Below, piece by piece: positions 36,182 through 47,542 of a stretch of DNA of 64,000 nt. The DNA lies in NCBI GenBank assembly GCA_947489525.1, contig CANLDW010000009.1, forward strand, positions 1 to 64,000, read 5' to 3'. The stretch is from an uncultured Psychrobacter sp. (GTDB lineage: Bacteria; Pseudomonadota; Gammaproteobacteria; Pseudomonadales; Moraxellaceae). Every line of letters begins with the position of its first letter. The first letter of the stretch is position 1. Both the position numbers and the translations under genes were made by a program. The notes below the pieces were generated by a model that was given only the letters and a program-made list of their open reading frames with translations, was not told the origin of the DNA and searched no databases.

Positions 36182-37330
36182 TCAATCAACCAAAACCCAA
36201 CTCTTATCTTCATTGACAACTGACTCATCGAACACGCGCTTAAACCCTTGCTTAATAAGTTCAAGGCGCGAAGATTGCTCTCCAATCGTCACTCTAGGCG
36301 CATTTATAGGTTCAATCGCTTGCCATGGCAAATTAAGGTTATCTTTAGTCGCCAATACAAAACTAAAGAAAGCCGTATCGCCCGCCATCATGCGTAGGTC
36401 GTCTACGACTAATTGCATAGTTTGCTTGTTTTCATTATCTACAGGCGTTTGTGTTCTGTAGCCCGTCCAATCGTTCGAGAACCAATCAAGCCTATTGGCA
36501 TAGAGTTGGCTGGCTTCTGGTAGCTTTGCTTTAAGCTCTTTTGAGTCATCATATTGAGTGAGATAACGATACTCAGGTAGGCGCTTATCTAAGACACTGC
36601 CGCGTACTTCGATCACTCTATGTTGCTTATCTTCAGCGACGGTGCGCCACATCAGAATAGTCGGTAGCATAGGCATGGTTTTGCTGCGTACGATGTTATT
36701 TATACCAGCGGCAACAAGCGTTTGCTTGGCTTGACTGGCGGCATAAAACTTTAGTCCTACTGATAGCAGTAAATAGCTGCTACTGATTATAAGCATCCAA
36801 ACGGCGAAACGCTGACAATGTGCAAGCCAGACTGTGTTAAATACAGCAAGTTTACGACCTTTTATAAAACCTACAACCATGGCGATAAGTATCGGCAAGG
36901 TGTAAAGCGGGTCGATAATAAAGATAGAGGCGATACTGATAGGGGTAAGATTGATGGCTTCGTGTAGTGGCCATAATAGCTGCGTGCCATAAACGGTAAA
37001 GCTATCCAAGATCGGATGCGTCGTTAGCGTTAACGTCATAGCAGCAGCTAAACGCCTAAAAGAATAGGGTAGTGGTATATCCTGCCATTGATGATAGCGA
37101 CTAATAAGCCAAGATCCAATTAAGCCTACTGCAGTCAAGACAATGAGCGAGTGACTAAAGCCGCGATGATAGGTCATGTCGCTAATGGGATCGCCGTAGC
37201 TAATAAGGACATCTAAATCAGGCAGTGTGCCCAGCATCGCACCATAAAGGTAGGCTTTGCGCCCTTGGTATTTGCCGAGGATAGTGCCTTGGACGCTAGC
37301 ACCTAAGACGATTTGACTAAGTGAATCCAT
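36182..37330 (-). CDS. metal-dependent hydrolase, YdjM-like inner-membrane family
   Basis: A 382-residue protein that begins MDSLSQIVLGASVQG, typical of the YdjM/DUF457 family. It carries the His/Asp motifs GTLPDLDVL and YHRGFSHS, and DSFTVYGTQLLWP. Several membrane helices lie between residues 65 and 210. A soluble C-terminal half follows (about 215-382). The family is annotated as metal-dependent hydrolases, but the substrate is not established to my knowledge. It is a single gene. Confidence 0.83.
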   Translation of the reverse strand: MDSLSQIVLGASVQGTILGKYQGRKAYLYGAMLGTLPDLDVLISYGDPISDMTYHRGFSHSLIVLTAVGLIGSWLISRYHQWQDIPLPYSFRRLAAAMTLTLTTHPILDSFTVYGTQLLWPLHEAINLTPISIASIFIIDPLYTLPILIAMVVGFIKGRKLAVFNTVWLAHCQRFAVWMLIISSSYLLLSVGLKFYAASQAKQTLVAAGINNIVRSKTMPMLPTILMWRTVAEDKQHRVIEVRGSVLDKRLPEYRYLTQYDDSKELKAKLPEASQLYANRLDWFSNDWTGYRTQTPVDNENKQTMQLVVDDLRMMAGDTAFFSFVLATKDNLNLPWQAIEPINAPRVTIGEQSSRLELIKQGFKRVFDESVVNEDKSWVLVD

Positions 37331-37645
37331 TCGGTTTGGTTGGCTCTTTTAAGATTGGTAAGTATTTGTAGGGTGCGTTCCACGCACCGTTTTAAAAAAA
37401 TTATTTAAATAAACTTTTGAGAACATTTTTTTTATTTACACAATATCGTATTTGAAAAGAGTTATTGGTGCGTGGAACGCACCCTACGGATTGAAGCTAT
37501 TAGAATTTAATAAAACTAACCACACCCTAAAAAGCGTTAAAAAATTGCATTGCAATTTTAGCTTTGTAAGAGAAATTCTTTAAATAGAATTTCCGCGAAC
37601 ATTTTTGAAATACAAAATCATAGGCTATAACTTGAACTTTCTAGT
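37331..37645. other. gene-free region with inverted repeats
   Basis: This region between two leftward genes contains the 21-base inverted repeat described separately. It also holds a small hairpin GAAATTC/GAATTTC near 37571-37592. Otherwise AT-rich with no reading frame of note. Confidence 0.5.
37368..37487. repeat. 120-base element bounded by perfect 21-base inverted repeats
   Basis: GTAGGGTGCGTTCCACGCACC (37368-37388) is exactly complementary to 37467-37487. Each arm is itself a hairpin (GGTGCGT-TCC-ACGCACC). The 78-base interior is AT-rich and non-coding. Similar GTAGGGTGCGT-type repeats are common dispersed elements in bacterial genomes. It resembles a paired REP or miniature mobile element. 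Confidence 0.75.
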
Positions 37646-38500
37646 TTATAAAACCTCAAATTCAAACTTATCCAACACCTCCCGCAGCATCGCGATATTA
37701 TAATAAGCATGCGCATTGACGGTGTTTTGGAAAAAGATATAGAGGGTATCAAAATGCTGACGCTGATTATTAATGGCTTGTGCCCAGTCCTGCATCTCCG
37801 TCTCAGTATAGCGATAATCATGGCGATCAGAGGCGCTCATGGCATCCCACCAGTTTAGATTGTTGCCGTGCATCCGCAAGTAGCCGGTACGCTGAGTAAA
37901 TATCAGTCTCGACGGTGGCAGGCCATTGACCTTTGGATAGTCAAGGCTACACCATATCAAACCTTGCGCGCGAAAGCTGTCGACCACTTGCGGCGTGTGC
38001 CACCCGTTATGACGAAACTCGACCGCGAGCGGATAGTCGCAAAACCAGCTGACCAGATTGGCCAGATAAAGGCGATGCGCGCGGGTACGATCAAAACCAT
38101 GCGGGAATTGCAGCAGTAGCGGGGCAAGCGCGTCCGCTTCTATTAGCGGCGTTAGGGCATTAAGAAAAGCTTGCGCGTGTTCCGCTGTACCCTTGCGGGC
38201 ATGAGTGAAATCTTGATGCAGTTTGACGGCAAATCTCAGCGCGCTTTCGGCTTGTACATACGCTTTATTGATCATGCCCGCAAAAGCTTTTTGGCCGATA
38301 GGCGCATAAAAGGTGCTGTTAATTTCAACGGCGTCATACTGACGGGCGTACTCACGCAAGAAGTCCGATTTTTTGGTGCCTTTTGGATAGAGCGTACCGA
38401 GCAGGTCGGTATCGCTATAGCCGCCAGTGCCGAGATAAACACGCGGGGTAGAGGGGGAAAGGGAGATGTTGTTACTATCGCCATTGAAGACTGACATCAA
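37646..38500 (-). CDS. DUF72 domain-containing protein
   Basis: A 284-residue soluble protein of the DUF72 (YecE-like) family, which has a TIM-barrel fold and unknown function. Diagnostic segments are VYLGTGGYS at the N terminus, YDAVEINSTFY, PLLLQFPHGF, LAVEFRHNGWH and TGYLRMHG. Two adjacent ATG codons (38500 and 38497) are possible starts. Flanked by AT-rich intergenic DNA. Confidence 0.9.
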   Translation of the reverse strand: MMSVFNGDSNNISLSPSTPRVYLGTGGYSDTDLLGTLYPKGTKKSDFLREYARQYDAVEINSTFYAPIGQKAFAGMINKAYVQAESALRFAVKLHQDFTHARKGTAEHAQAFLNALTPLIEADALAPLLLQFPHGFDRTRAHRLYLANLVSWFCDYPLAVEFRHNGWHTPQVVDSFRAQGLIWCSLDYPKVNGLPPSRLIFTQRTGYLRMHGNNLNWWDAMSASDRHDYRYTETEMQDWAQAINNQRQHFDTLYIFFQNTVNAHAYYNIAMLREVLDKFEFEVL

Positions 38501-38630
38501 TTTTACTTTATATAACTTACAAGATAAAAATCTTATTATTCAAATTCTAAAGACATTGTATTATTTTGTTGTATATTTTTAACTAGTTTATTATACTTTA
38601 CTAATATATTTATCTCATTTTGAGTAGTTT

Positions 38631-39953
38631 GTGTCTTTAAAAATTTTAGGTTACCATCAATCTAATTTACTAAAAAAATTATTGTCAATCAGTACTGTAA
38701 CTATATTCGCTACAGCTATAACAGCTTGTGGGAGTGACGGTGGTGGAGATAGTAATGGGTCAAACGTTGACTCAGAACCCGAACCCAATATACCAATAAG
38801 TCCGCAGCCTGTCGAACCTACTCCTACCTTACCTCAGCCAAGTGAACCTGTTGAACCACAATATCCAAATTCGAATATTATTTTAGAAAATACTGCTACT
38901 TTACCAGACCTTATAGCTGATACTAATCCTATTCAGCTACAACCAAGTAGTGACGGTATAGCAGCCCTGCAATCAGGGGTTTATACCGTTGACTCCCGTT
39001 ATGTTTCATCTAATAACTATGACTACGATTGCGAAAATAGACTCGATGAAATTACCTGTATCGTCGTAACTCGTTATCAATTAGATGCTCAGAGTAAAGA
39101 TATTACTATTGCTACATGGATATATGAACCAACTAAGAGACAATGGAGATCGGCGGTACGTGCTGGAGATGAAACAAGACTTGTAGACTTTAATATACAA
39201 GATAATGGTGGGCTAACTAGTGATGGGAGGGCTTGGATCTATGAGCCTTTTAGCTTAATAGGTAGCGATTTTAACGTGGAAACAGACCGCCTAGTTTATA
39301 ACTATGGACAATCAAAATTAGACCTTACTCTCGCGCCAGTCGATTACTCCAACCAGTATAGAAGTGGTGAGAGTTATAATGCGATTCAGTTTAGTGAGGG
39401 TGCAGAGGGTTTTGATTTTTCAATTAAGTTACAACAAGGACAACTCCTACACTTACAACTAGCTGAAAAAAGTAGTTTTAACCCGACTGAAAATACAGCA
39501 CCATATAACACTTTGGGGAAATATAGACAAGTTCATTCTACGCGAGATTTACCTGGTTGCTTTCGAGCTTACTCATACTCGGCGTCGCTAATATTCTATC
39601 CCAATAGTTTAGGAGCTGATCTTTACCAATCGAACAAGTTTTGTGAAGAAACCGGACAAGTAGTCACTGGCGTTCCGATACTTTTACAAGAAGGGGTCAC
39701 TACCATTGGTAATCGTAAAGTCATTTATTTGAGTAATCCAGATGTGCCAAATGCTGCGCAAAGTCAAAGCACAAGTCAAGCGCAATACTTATGGGCAATC
39801 GCACTAGATGAAGAAGGACAGCCTTATCAAGGTAGAGCACATCAAGTTGGATATGCGGAACGTAAAACTCCTGATATCTTCAATAAAGTAGCTTTACTTG
39901 ATCGTGTTAAAAGATTAAGTAGAGATTCAGAAGCACTGGATACGCCTTTTTAA
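38631..39953 (+). CDS. hypothetical secreted lipoprotein
   Basis: A 440-residue protein starting at a GTG. The signal peptide ends in the lipobox ITAC (cysteine near residue 33), followed by GSDGGGDSNGS. A Pro/Glu-rich linker (about 48-80) precedes a larger domain of unknown type with four cysteines in the exported part. I recognise no family. The ribosome site is weak, so the exact start is uncertain, but the signal peptide argues for this region. Below-average GC relative to neighbours. It is predicted to be anchored in the outer membrane and ends in a terminator. Confidence 0.7.
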   Translation: MSLKILGYHQSNLLKKLLSISTVTIFATAITACGSDGGGDSNGSNVDSEPEPNIPISPQPVEPTPTLPQPSEPVEPQYPNSNIILENTATLPDLIADTNPIQLQPSSDGIAALQSGVYTVDSRYVSSNNYDYDCENRLDEITCIVVTRYQLDAQSKDITIATWIYEPTKRQWRSAVRAGDETRLVDFNIQDNGGLTSDGRAWIYEPFSLIGSDFNVETDRLVYNYGQSKLDLTLAPVDYSNQYRSGESYNAIQFSEGAEGFDFSIKLQQGQLLHLQLAEKSSFNPTENTAPYNTLGKYRQVHSTRDLPGCFRAYSYSASLIFYPNSLGADLYQSNKFCEETGQVVTGVPILLQEGVTTIGNRKVIYLSNPDVPNAAQSQSTSQAQYLWAIALDEEGQPYQGRAHQVGYAERKTPDIFNKVALLDRVKRLSRDSEALDTPF

Positions 39954-39975
39954 AAAACCGACTACTGTAGTAAAA

Positions 39976-40001
39976 GAGGTAAGCTTGGCTTACCTTTTTT
40001 A
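39976..40001 (+). terminator. terminator after the lipoprotein gene
   Basis: The stem AGGTAAGC / GCTTACCT with a three-base loop is followed by a T run. The A-rich left flank may let it also stop the converging ispA gene. Confidence 0.88.
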
Positions 40002-40046
40002 TCATCAATAGGTTGCTTAGCAATCACGTCTTATAGGAACAACAAG

Positions 40047-41105
40047 CTACTTTTTACGCGCCCATAGCCATTCAATCAGTGAGAGCAAGGCATCTTCGTT
40101 TTCGCTTGTATTTTCATTTGCGTCAAGCTCACGACTAATGGCCGCGCGCCCTTCATTGAATAATGACTGAGCGTAAGCTTTGGCAGCATCGACGCCCATC
40201 AGTTTGACGTAGGTAGATTTGTCTAATTTCTCATCGCTACCTGCAGGCTTACCTAATTCGTCGGTTGAAGTCGTAACATCCAAAATATCGTCTTGTACTT
40301 GAAACGCCAGACCGATGTGCTGGGCGCAGTCTTGTAGTGCCATCCGCGCCTGCGCAGTGGCACCAGCGCAAATACCGCCCATCAGCATCGCCGCTTCGAT
40401 CAGTGCGCCTGTCTTATCACGGTGGATTGCTTCTAGAGCCTCGCAGGTAATGCGAGCACTCGCCTCAGCGTTGAGATCCAGCATCTGCCCTGCCACCATA
40501 CGCCGAGCACGCGGGGCAAATATTGCTAACAGCTTACTGGCAATATCCGCATCAAAAGGTGCAAAGGTTGGAATCTCAGCGGTGAGTACTTCAAAAGCAA
40601 GCGTCTGTAGCACATCTCCTGCGAGCAAGGCTGCGGCTTCACCAAAGACGATATGAGCGGTTGGCTGTCCACGGCGCAGCGCATCATCATCCATAGAGGG
40701 CAGATCATCATGCACTAAGGAGTAGGTGTGTAGCAGCTCGACGGCAAGCATCGCGCGCCTACACATATCGTAGTGCACATCACTGTCGAGCAGCGCCTCT
40801 AAATCACTAGTAGCAAGTGTCTTGATTTTTTGCTCATTGATCGCAAGCGTATCTAACGTCTCATCCTCGCGACCCTTAATAGTACTCATAGTACGTACAG
40901 TTGCAAAAGCGCTAGCTACCAGTAGCGGACGCACCAGCTTGCCTTGCCCCGTCATGACGTAGCGGCATGCCTCAGCAAGAGGTTCAGGCAGACGAGCGTA
41001 GGCAAATAGGGCGTCGATATCTTGCGACAGCACCCCGCGCACTGCCGTGTGAAACGGCTCAAAATGAGTAAAGGGCACAAAACGAGAGGCAGGTGAGACG
41101 GACAT
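40047..41105 (-). CDS. ispA: polyprenyl synthetase (farnesyl diphosphate synthase type)
   Basis: It condenses isopentenyl and allylic diphosphates to make farnesyl diphosphate for quinones and undecaprenyl carriers. The ATG at 41105 (352 residues) is preferred over an upstream TTG. The first Asp-rich motif is DDLPSMDDD and the second DDILD. LVRPLLVASA and GKPAGSDEKLDKSTYVKL are typical of IspA. The protein is longer than E. coli IspA, with an insert around residues 70-95 (MSTIKGREDETLDTLAINEQ). The exact chain length of the product is inferred. Confidence 0.9.
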   Translation of the reverse strand: MSVSPASRFVPFTHFEPFHTAVRGVLSQDIDALFAYARLPEPLAEACRYVMTGQGKLVRPLLVASAFATVRTMSTIKGREDETLDTLAINEQKIKTLATSDLEALLDSDVHYDMCRRAMLAVELLHTYSLVHDDLPSMDDDALRRGQPTAHIVFGEAAALLAGDVLQTLAFEVLTAEIPTFAPFDADIASKLLAIFAPRARRMVAGQMLDLNAEASARITCEALEAIHRDKTGALIEAAMLMGGICAGATAQARMALQDCAQHIGLAFQVQDDILDVTTSTDELGKPAGSDEKLDKSTYVKLMGVDAAKAYAQSLFNEGRAAISRELDANENTSENEDALLSLIEWLWARKK

Positions 41106-41758
41106 AACGGAGTCAACCAAAGGCAAAAAAATAGATAGGTGCTAGTGTAGCATGATAGCGCGCAGCGCTTACATAGGCGCTGCTGCTAATATTTTTTGGT
41201 TACGTATTGATGATTTATCTTGCTTGCCAAATATGTTTTGATAAGGAGAAGGGGCAGGTATTATTACTCCCCCAAATCACAGTTTATTTTAGTGTTAAAT
41301 AATAGCGCTGCTATAATAAGTTCGCTCTCATGCATTAAGCCCACGGCACAATTTAAGAATGACTTGCGAGTCTGGTATTAGCTTGTGACAGTCAGGGTCA
41401 TAATCCCCTACACTAATTGCGTCAAACGGCTTGGTAATGGTTCTTGGTAAGTACAAGGTCAGGTATCGAAATGTAGTTTTAGCGATACCACTATTATTTG
41501 CTAAAGCGCTCCAAGTCAACAGAAAACAGCGTCAGCAGTTGCCGCTTGATATCAGTCGCCGTCGGTCAACGAGACGGTAGCCCCTAGCGTGAGCAGCTTT
41601 GACACGCCACATAACATAACCATGACTGTATGCGATTGAGTTGCCCGTTGGCAAGCTTAATGGCTAGCAGTATTATTGCTCGTTTTATTAACTTTGCTTG
41701 GCGCACTTAGATGCTGCTAAGTGAAATACCACTTTTATCATATAGCAAGGAGTTTGAA
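41106..41758. other. long gene-free region upstream of fadB, possible decayed gene
   Basis: About 650 bases separate ispA and fadB and must include their promoters. On the minus strand from about 41650 to 41328 there is a long, protein-like phase (with segments such as RVKAAHARGYRLVDRRR and SVGDYDPDCHKLIPDSQV) broken by one TGA at 41532-41534 and lacking a good start. It could be the remnant of a gene or chance. No terminator or RNA gene is clear. Confidence 0.35.
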
Positions 41759-43918
41759 ATGGTATATCAAGGAAATCGCATTACGGTGAGCATGCTAGAG
41801 GATGGCATCGCCAATATGCAATTCAACGCTGAAAATGAGAGCGTTAATAAGTTTGATACTGAAACCAATAAACAATTTGGTGAAGCGGTCAGCGCTTTAG
41901 AAAAGGCAGATGACGTTAAAGGTCTTATCGTGACCTCAGGCAAAAGCGTGTTTATCGCTGGTGCTGACATCACCGAGTTTGTCGGCTCGTTTAAGCAAGA
42001 CGAGAGTGAGATCAAAGATTGGGTGGTTAAAATCAATCAAGACTTCAACCGTTTTGAAGATCTACCGTTCCCAAAAGTTGCTGCTGTTAACGGCGCCGCG
42101 ATGGGCGGCGGCTGTGAGATGACGCTGGTTTGTGAATATCGCGTTATGAGCGAAAAAGCCACTATCGGTCTACCAGAGACGCAGCTTGGTATCTTCCCAG
42201 GCTTTGGCGGTACGGTACGTAGTACCCGCGTCATCGGTATCGATAATGCGTTGGAGCTTATCGCTACAGGTAAGCCCAAAAAGGCACTTGAAGCGTTAAA
42301 AGTTGGTTTAGTCGACGCTATCGTGCCTGGTGATGACTTACAAAATGCTGCTGTTGATCTGGTCAAAAAATGTATCTCAGGCGAGCTTGATTGGCAAGCC
42401 AAACGCGAAGAGAAGCTAAACCCTGTGCTGCTGAACCAGCTTGAGCAAACCATGGCCTTTAACAGTGCCAAAGGTATGATCTTTGCCAAAGCCAATCCGA
42501 AGCAGTACCCAGCGCCAGCACTCGCTATCGAAGCGATTGAAAAGCATGTAAACCTGCCGCGTGACAAGGCGATTGAAGTCGAAGCCACTTACTTTGCCAA
42601 AGCGGCTAAGACCCCACAAGCAGAGAGCTTAGTGGGTCTGTTCTTAAACGATCAGCTCGTCAAAAAGCTTGCTAAAAAGCACAGCAAACAAGCGCACGAT
42701 ATCGATGAGGCTGCAGTACTAGGCGCCGGTATCATGGGCGGCGGTATCGCCTATCAAGCAGCGAGCAAAGGCTTGCCTATCATTATGAAAGATATCAAGT
42801 CTGAGCAATTAGACTTGGGTATGGGCGAGGCCAGCAAGCTGCTTGGCAAAATGGTCGAGCGCAAAAAGATGACCCCAGCTAAAATGGGCGAGACGCTAAG
42901 CCGTATCCGTCCAACGCTAAACTATGGCGACTTTGGTGAGACCGATATCGTTATCGAAGCCGTTGTCGAAAACCCGAAAATCAAGCGCGCGGTATTAGCT
43001 GAGGTTGAAGACTTAGTCAAAGACGACGCTATTATTGCTTCAAACACCTCAACGATCTCTATCACTTATCTAGCAGAAGAGCTTAAGCGTCCAGAGAACT
43101 TCGTCGGTATGCACTTCTTTAACCCAGTACACCGTATGCCGCTGGTCGAAGTTATCCGCGGTGAGAAGTCATCAGAAGAAGCGATCGCTACCACTGTTGC
43201 GCTGGCCTCAAAAATGGGTAAAGTGCCTGTTGTCGTCAATGACTGCCCAGGCTTTTTGGTGAACCGTGTCCTGTTCCCGTACTTTGGTGCGTTTGATCTG
43301 CTTCTTAAGCAAGGTGCTGACTTTGCTCACGTCGATAAAGTCATGGAAAAATTCGGCTGGCCTATGGGCCCTGCTTATCTAATCGACGTTGTCGGTTTGG
43401 ATACTGGCGTCCATGGCGCGGAGGTCATGGCAGAAGGTTTCCCTGATCGCATGAAGCCTGATTATAAAGGTGCTATCCAGCACTTGTATGAAAACAAGCG
43501 TTTGGGTCAGAAAAACGGCGTTGGCTTTTATAAGTACGAAACGGATAAGCGCGGTAAGCCTAAAAAGGTTGCGGACGAGGCTACTTATGAGCTGTTAAAA
43601 ACTACGACAGATAGCGACAAGCAGATCTTTGATGATCAAACGATCATTGACCGTACGATGCTGGCCTTCTGTAATGAGACCGTTCGCTGCTTAGAGGACA
43701 ATATTGTCAGTACGCCTGCTGAGGCTGATATGGCGATGATTATGGGTGTTGGTTTCCCGCCATTCCGCGGTGGCCCTTGCCGTTACATTGACCAGATGGG
43801 TCTCGATAACTACTTGGCACTCTGTGAAAAATACGCGCACCTTGGTAAAGCCTACGAGGCGCCGCAAAAGATTCGTGATATGGCAGCCGCTGGTGAGACG
43901 TTTTATCCAACAGCGTAA
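41759..43918 (+). CDS. fadB: fatty acid oxidation complex subunit alpha
   Basis: A multifunctional beta-oxidation enzyme with enoyl-CoA hydratase and 3-hydroxyacyl-CoA dehydrogenase activities. The start at 41759 has AAGGAG upstream and yields 719 residues, close to the E. coli length. The hydratase part (1-190) has [13 protein letters not shown] and [16 protein letters not shown]. The NAD-binding motif [14 protein letters not shown] begins near residue 321. The dehydrogenase block [17 protein letters not shown] follows. fadA lies 127 bases downstream and the two form the alpha2beta2 complex. Confidence 0.97.
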   Translation: MVYQGNRITVSMLEDGIANMQFNAENESVNKFDTETNKQFGEAVSALEKADDVKGLIVTSGKSVFIAGADITEFVGSFKQDESEIKDWVVKINQDFNRFEDLPFPKVAAVNGAAMGGGCEMTLVCEYRVMSEKATIGLPETQLGIFPGFGGTVRSTRVIGIDNALELIATGKPKKALEALKVGLVDAIVPGDDLQNAAVDLVKKCISGELDWQAKREEKLNPVLLNQLEQTMAFNSAKGMIFAKANPKQYPAPALAIEAIEKHVNLPRDKAIEVEATYFAKAAKTPQAESLVGLFLNDQLVKKLAKKHSKQAHDIDEAAVLGAGIMGGGIAYQAASKGLPIIMKDIKSEQLDLGMGEASKLLGKMVERKKMTPAKMGETLSRIRPTLNYGDFGETDIVIEAVVENPKIKRAVLAEVEDLVKDDAIIASNTSTISITYLAEELKRPENFVGMHFFNPVHRMPLVEVIRGEKSSEEAIATTVALASKMGKVPVVVNDCPGFLVNRVLFPYFGAFDLLLKQGADFAHVDKVMEKFGWPMGPAYLIDVVGLDTGVHGAEVMAEGFPDRMKPDYKGAIQHLYENKRLGQKNGVGFYKYETDKRGKPKKVADEATYELLKTTTDSDKQIFDDQTIIDRTMLAFCNETVRCLEDNIVSTPAEADMAMIMGVGFPPFRGGPCRYIDQMGLDNYLALCEKYAHLGKAYEAPQKIRDMAAAGETFYPTA

Positions 43919-43934
43919 GCTGAGATTCGTATAG

Positions 43935-45218
<1,284 letters not shown>

Positions 45219-45247
45219 GTCTTAAGCATAAACGTCTAGGTTCAATA

Positions 45248-45280
45248 AAAATCCTGCATTCGTGCAGGATTTTTTATTTC
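45248..45280 (+). terminator. terminator of the fadBA operon
   Basis: The stem AAATCCTGCA / TGCAGGATTT has a TTCG tetraloop and is followed by a T run. UUCG-type loops are exceptionally stable. Confidence 0.95.
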
Positions 45281-45422
45281 TATATCAGGTGTATTTCTGT
45301 GTTAGGTGCATTGACGCACCCGTCAAACTATGCCTAAATAAGGTAACGTGTTTACGTTAATAATGGATAACAAACTAGCCTGTCATCCATCGCTACCGCT
45401 ACAGTTGTACAAGGAGTGTACC

Positions 45423-45998
45423 ATGCCTACTATGATTACTGATCACACTTATCGGATCGCTCGTGAGAACACCCAAGCGATGATTATCGATATCCAAGAG
45501 CGCTTGACGCCGCATCTGTTTGACCACGAACACATCGTCAATAAGGCGGTTACTTTGATTAAAGGTCTACAGGTATTAGAGGTACCGATTATGCTTAATG
45601 AGCAGTATCCCAAAGGATTAGGGGAGACGCTACCCGAGATTCGCGAGGTGCTAAAAGGCGATAACGCTAAGACTTTTGAGAAGGTGACCTTTAGTGCATG
45701 TGATAACGACGATACATGGAACCATCTCGCGCAGCAAAACCGCAGCGTGGTGTTATTGTTCGGCGCTGAAGCCCATGTTTGCGTGATGCAAACCGCGCTT
45801 GATCTGCTCGATAACGGCATGCAACCGGTCATCATCGGTGATGCGGTAGGCTCGCGTCATCCTTATGATAAAAAACAAGCCATTCGCCGTATTCGCCGCG
45901 CAGGCGGAGTGATTAGTACCGTTGAGTCCATCCTGTTTGAGCTGTGCCGTAGCAGTCAAGACCCAGCTTTTAAGACGATTAGCAATTTAATTAAATGA
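45423..45998 (+). CDS. isochorismatase family hydrolase
   Basis: A 191-residue cysteine hydrolase of the isochorismatase-like superfamily. The predicted triad is Asp in MIIDIQERL, Lys in FEKVTFSA and Cys in AHVCVMQTA, the last part of the typical GAEAHVCV strand end. AAGGAG lies before the ATG at 45423; an upstream in-frame start is less convincing. The true substrate is unknown; no siderophore genes are nearby, so an isochorismatase role is unlikely. Probably monocistronic. Confidence 0.88.
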   Translation: MPTMITDHTYRIARENTQAMIIDIQERLTPHLFDHEHIVNKAVTLIKGLQVLEVPIMLNEQYPKGLGETLPEIREVLKGDNAKTFEKVTFSACDNDDTWNHLAQQNRSVVLLFGAEAHVCVMQTALDLLDNGMQPVIIGDAVGSRHPYDKKQAIRRIRRAGGVISTVESILFELCRSSQDPAFKTISNLIK

Positions 45999-46013
45999 CA
46001 AATTTGATTAAAT

Positions 46014-46099
46014 AACGACATAGTTAAATCAAGGCTTATACTTTAGCTAAAAGCTATTTTCGTGAACCGAGAACCAATTAGCAGCGCTATGTCGTTTTT
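46014..46099. repeat. 10-base inverted repeat bracketing the intergenic space
   Basis: AACGACATAG (46014-46023) is complementary to CTATGTCGTT (46087-46096), which is followed by TTT. The 63-base interior includes another small hairpin around TTTAGCTAAA. It could form a branched terminator for the isochorismatase-family gene. Function not demonstrated. Confidence 0.5.
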
Positions 46100-46120
46100 A
46101 AAAGGTATCGACTATGCATA

Positions 46121-46957
46121 CTATTTGGTGTGAGCCATACCCAATAACTGACCCATTTGTACCACGCTATTGGCTTGTAGACCTTCTAACCAGTCAGCTT
46201 TGGCCGCTTTTGGCAGCACGACGATAGCGGTCGAACCTAAGTAAAAACGTCCCAGCTCATCGCCTTTAGCCAGATCGATACGATGCTCGCCCTCTTGTAT
46301 CTCCTCGCTCCGCGTAATCTTACCAGTCGCGACAGACTCAATACCTGCGACAATCATCGCGCCAACCATGACTACCGCCGCCTTGCCGTACTGGGTATCG
46401 AACAGACAAACCAAGCGCTCGTTACGTGCGAATAGATCAGGCACGTTCGCCGCAGTCGTATTGTTGACTGAAAATAGCGTACCGGGTACGTAGCGCGTCT
46501 TGGTCAATGTCCCAGCAAAAGGCATGTGAACGCGGTGGTAATTGCTCGGCGCTAAATAGACAGTAGCAAAGCTACCATCGGCAAAATAATGACCATCGCT
46601 ACTATCAGCAAGCAGCTGACCGATGTCATAATGTCGACCTTTGGCTTGTAGCATCTTATTATTATGAATAAGACCGAGCTGCGATATAATCCCGTCAGCA
46701 GGGCTAACGATACCGTTTGGCGTATCATCGATAGGACGAGCCTCGTCTTTTAGCTCACGGGTAAAGAAGTCATTAAAGCTCTCGTACGCATTAAAGCTTT
46801 GGCGCTCATACTCATCTAAGCTGACGCCGTAGGCTTTGGCAAAGCTGCGAATAAACGCGCGTTTAACCATCGGATGACGACTGGCGGCTAAGCGTCCAGC
46901 CACTTCGCTGAGCTGCTGCTGCGGGACAAACTGCTGAAGGGTGGTGAATAAAGTCAT
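46121..46957 (-). CDS. psd: phosphatidylserine decarboxylase proenzyme
   Basis: An inner-membrane enzyme that makes phosphatidylethanolamine. It is 278 residues. The self-cleavage site LGST lies in FYLGSTAIVV near the C terminus and generates the pyruvoyl group. FNDFFTRELKDEARPID, SPADGIISQ and NYHRVHMPFAG are family motifs, the last containing the His needed for activity. It is transcribed alone, divergent from dtd. Confidence 0.96.
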   Translation of the reverse strand: MTLFTTLQQFVPQQQLSEVAGRLAASRHPMVKRAFIRSFAKAYGVSLDEYERQSFNAYESFNDFFTRELKDEARPIDDTPNGIVSPADGIISQLGLIHNNKMLQAKGRHYDIGQLLADSSDGHYFADGSFATVYLAPSNYHRVHMPFAGTLTKTRYVPGTLFSVNNTTAANVPDLFARNERLVCLFDTQYGKAAVVMVGAMIVAGIESVATGKITRSEEIQEGEHRIDLAKGDELGRFYLGSTAIVVLPKAAKADWLEGLQANSVVQMGQLLGMAHTK

Positions 46958-47088
46958 AATAACGCTACCGTTTTTAATAAAGATGATAAAAAGAGTTGCT
47001 GATATTTTATCATGGACACCGCTTTACTGTGTGAGCTTACGTTATACTGCGCTGTATAAGTAGATAAGCATAAGGAGAACGTACAGTC

Positions 47089-47541
47089 ATGAGAGCGCTT
47101 ATTCAGCGAGTGCAGCACGCGAGCGTCGTTGTAGACGGCGCGTGCATTGGAGCGATTGAGCAGGGTATACTGGCATATATAGGTCTAGGTCATAACGATA
47201 ATGAACAAAGCGCGCAGCGTATAATCGATAAGATACTGACCTACCGCATCTTTGAAAACGATGATGATCCTGCCAAAGCAGGCAAGCTTGATTATAATCT
47301 ACAACAAGTTGGCGGCGGTCTGCTGTTAGTCTCGCAGTTTACCTTAATGGCAAAGACAGATAAGGGTCGCCGTCCTGATTTTGGTGCGGCAATGAGCCCA
47401 GAAGCCGCACAAGCCTTGTTTACAAAGTTACTAGACTACGCGCGCACGCAGCATACAACAATCGCTTGTGGGCAGTTTGGAGCAAACATGCAAGTGACGA
47501 GCTGCAATGACGGTCCATTAAACTTTTTATTAGAAGTATAG
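47089..47541 (+). CDS. dtd: D-aminoacyl-tRNA deacylase
   Basis: It removes D-amino acids (and glycine) mischarged on tRNAs. It is 150 residues, the standard length. MRALIQRVQHASVVVDG, the active-site loop LLVSQFTLMAKTDKGRRPDF, and the GPLNFLLEV end (family NXGP-type motif) support this. AAGGAG lies before the ATG with somewhat long spacing. The convergent M23 gene begins its stop two bases beyond this stop. Confidence 0.96.
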   Translation: MRALIQRVQHASVVVDGACIGAIEQGILAYIGLGHNDNEQSAQRIIDKILTYRIFENDDDPAKAGKLDYNLQQVGGGLLLVSQFTLMAKTDKGRRPDFGAAMSPEAAQALFTKLLDYARTQHTTIACGQFGANMQVTSCNDGPLNFLLEV

Positions 47542-47542
47542 C

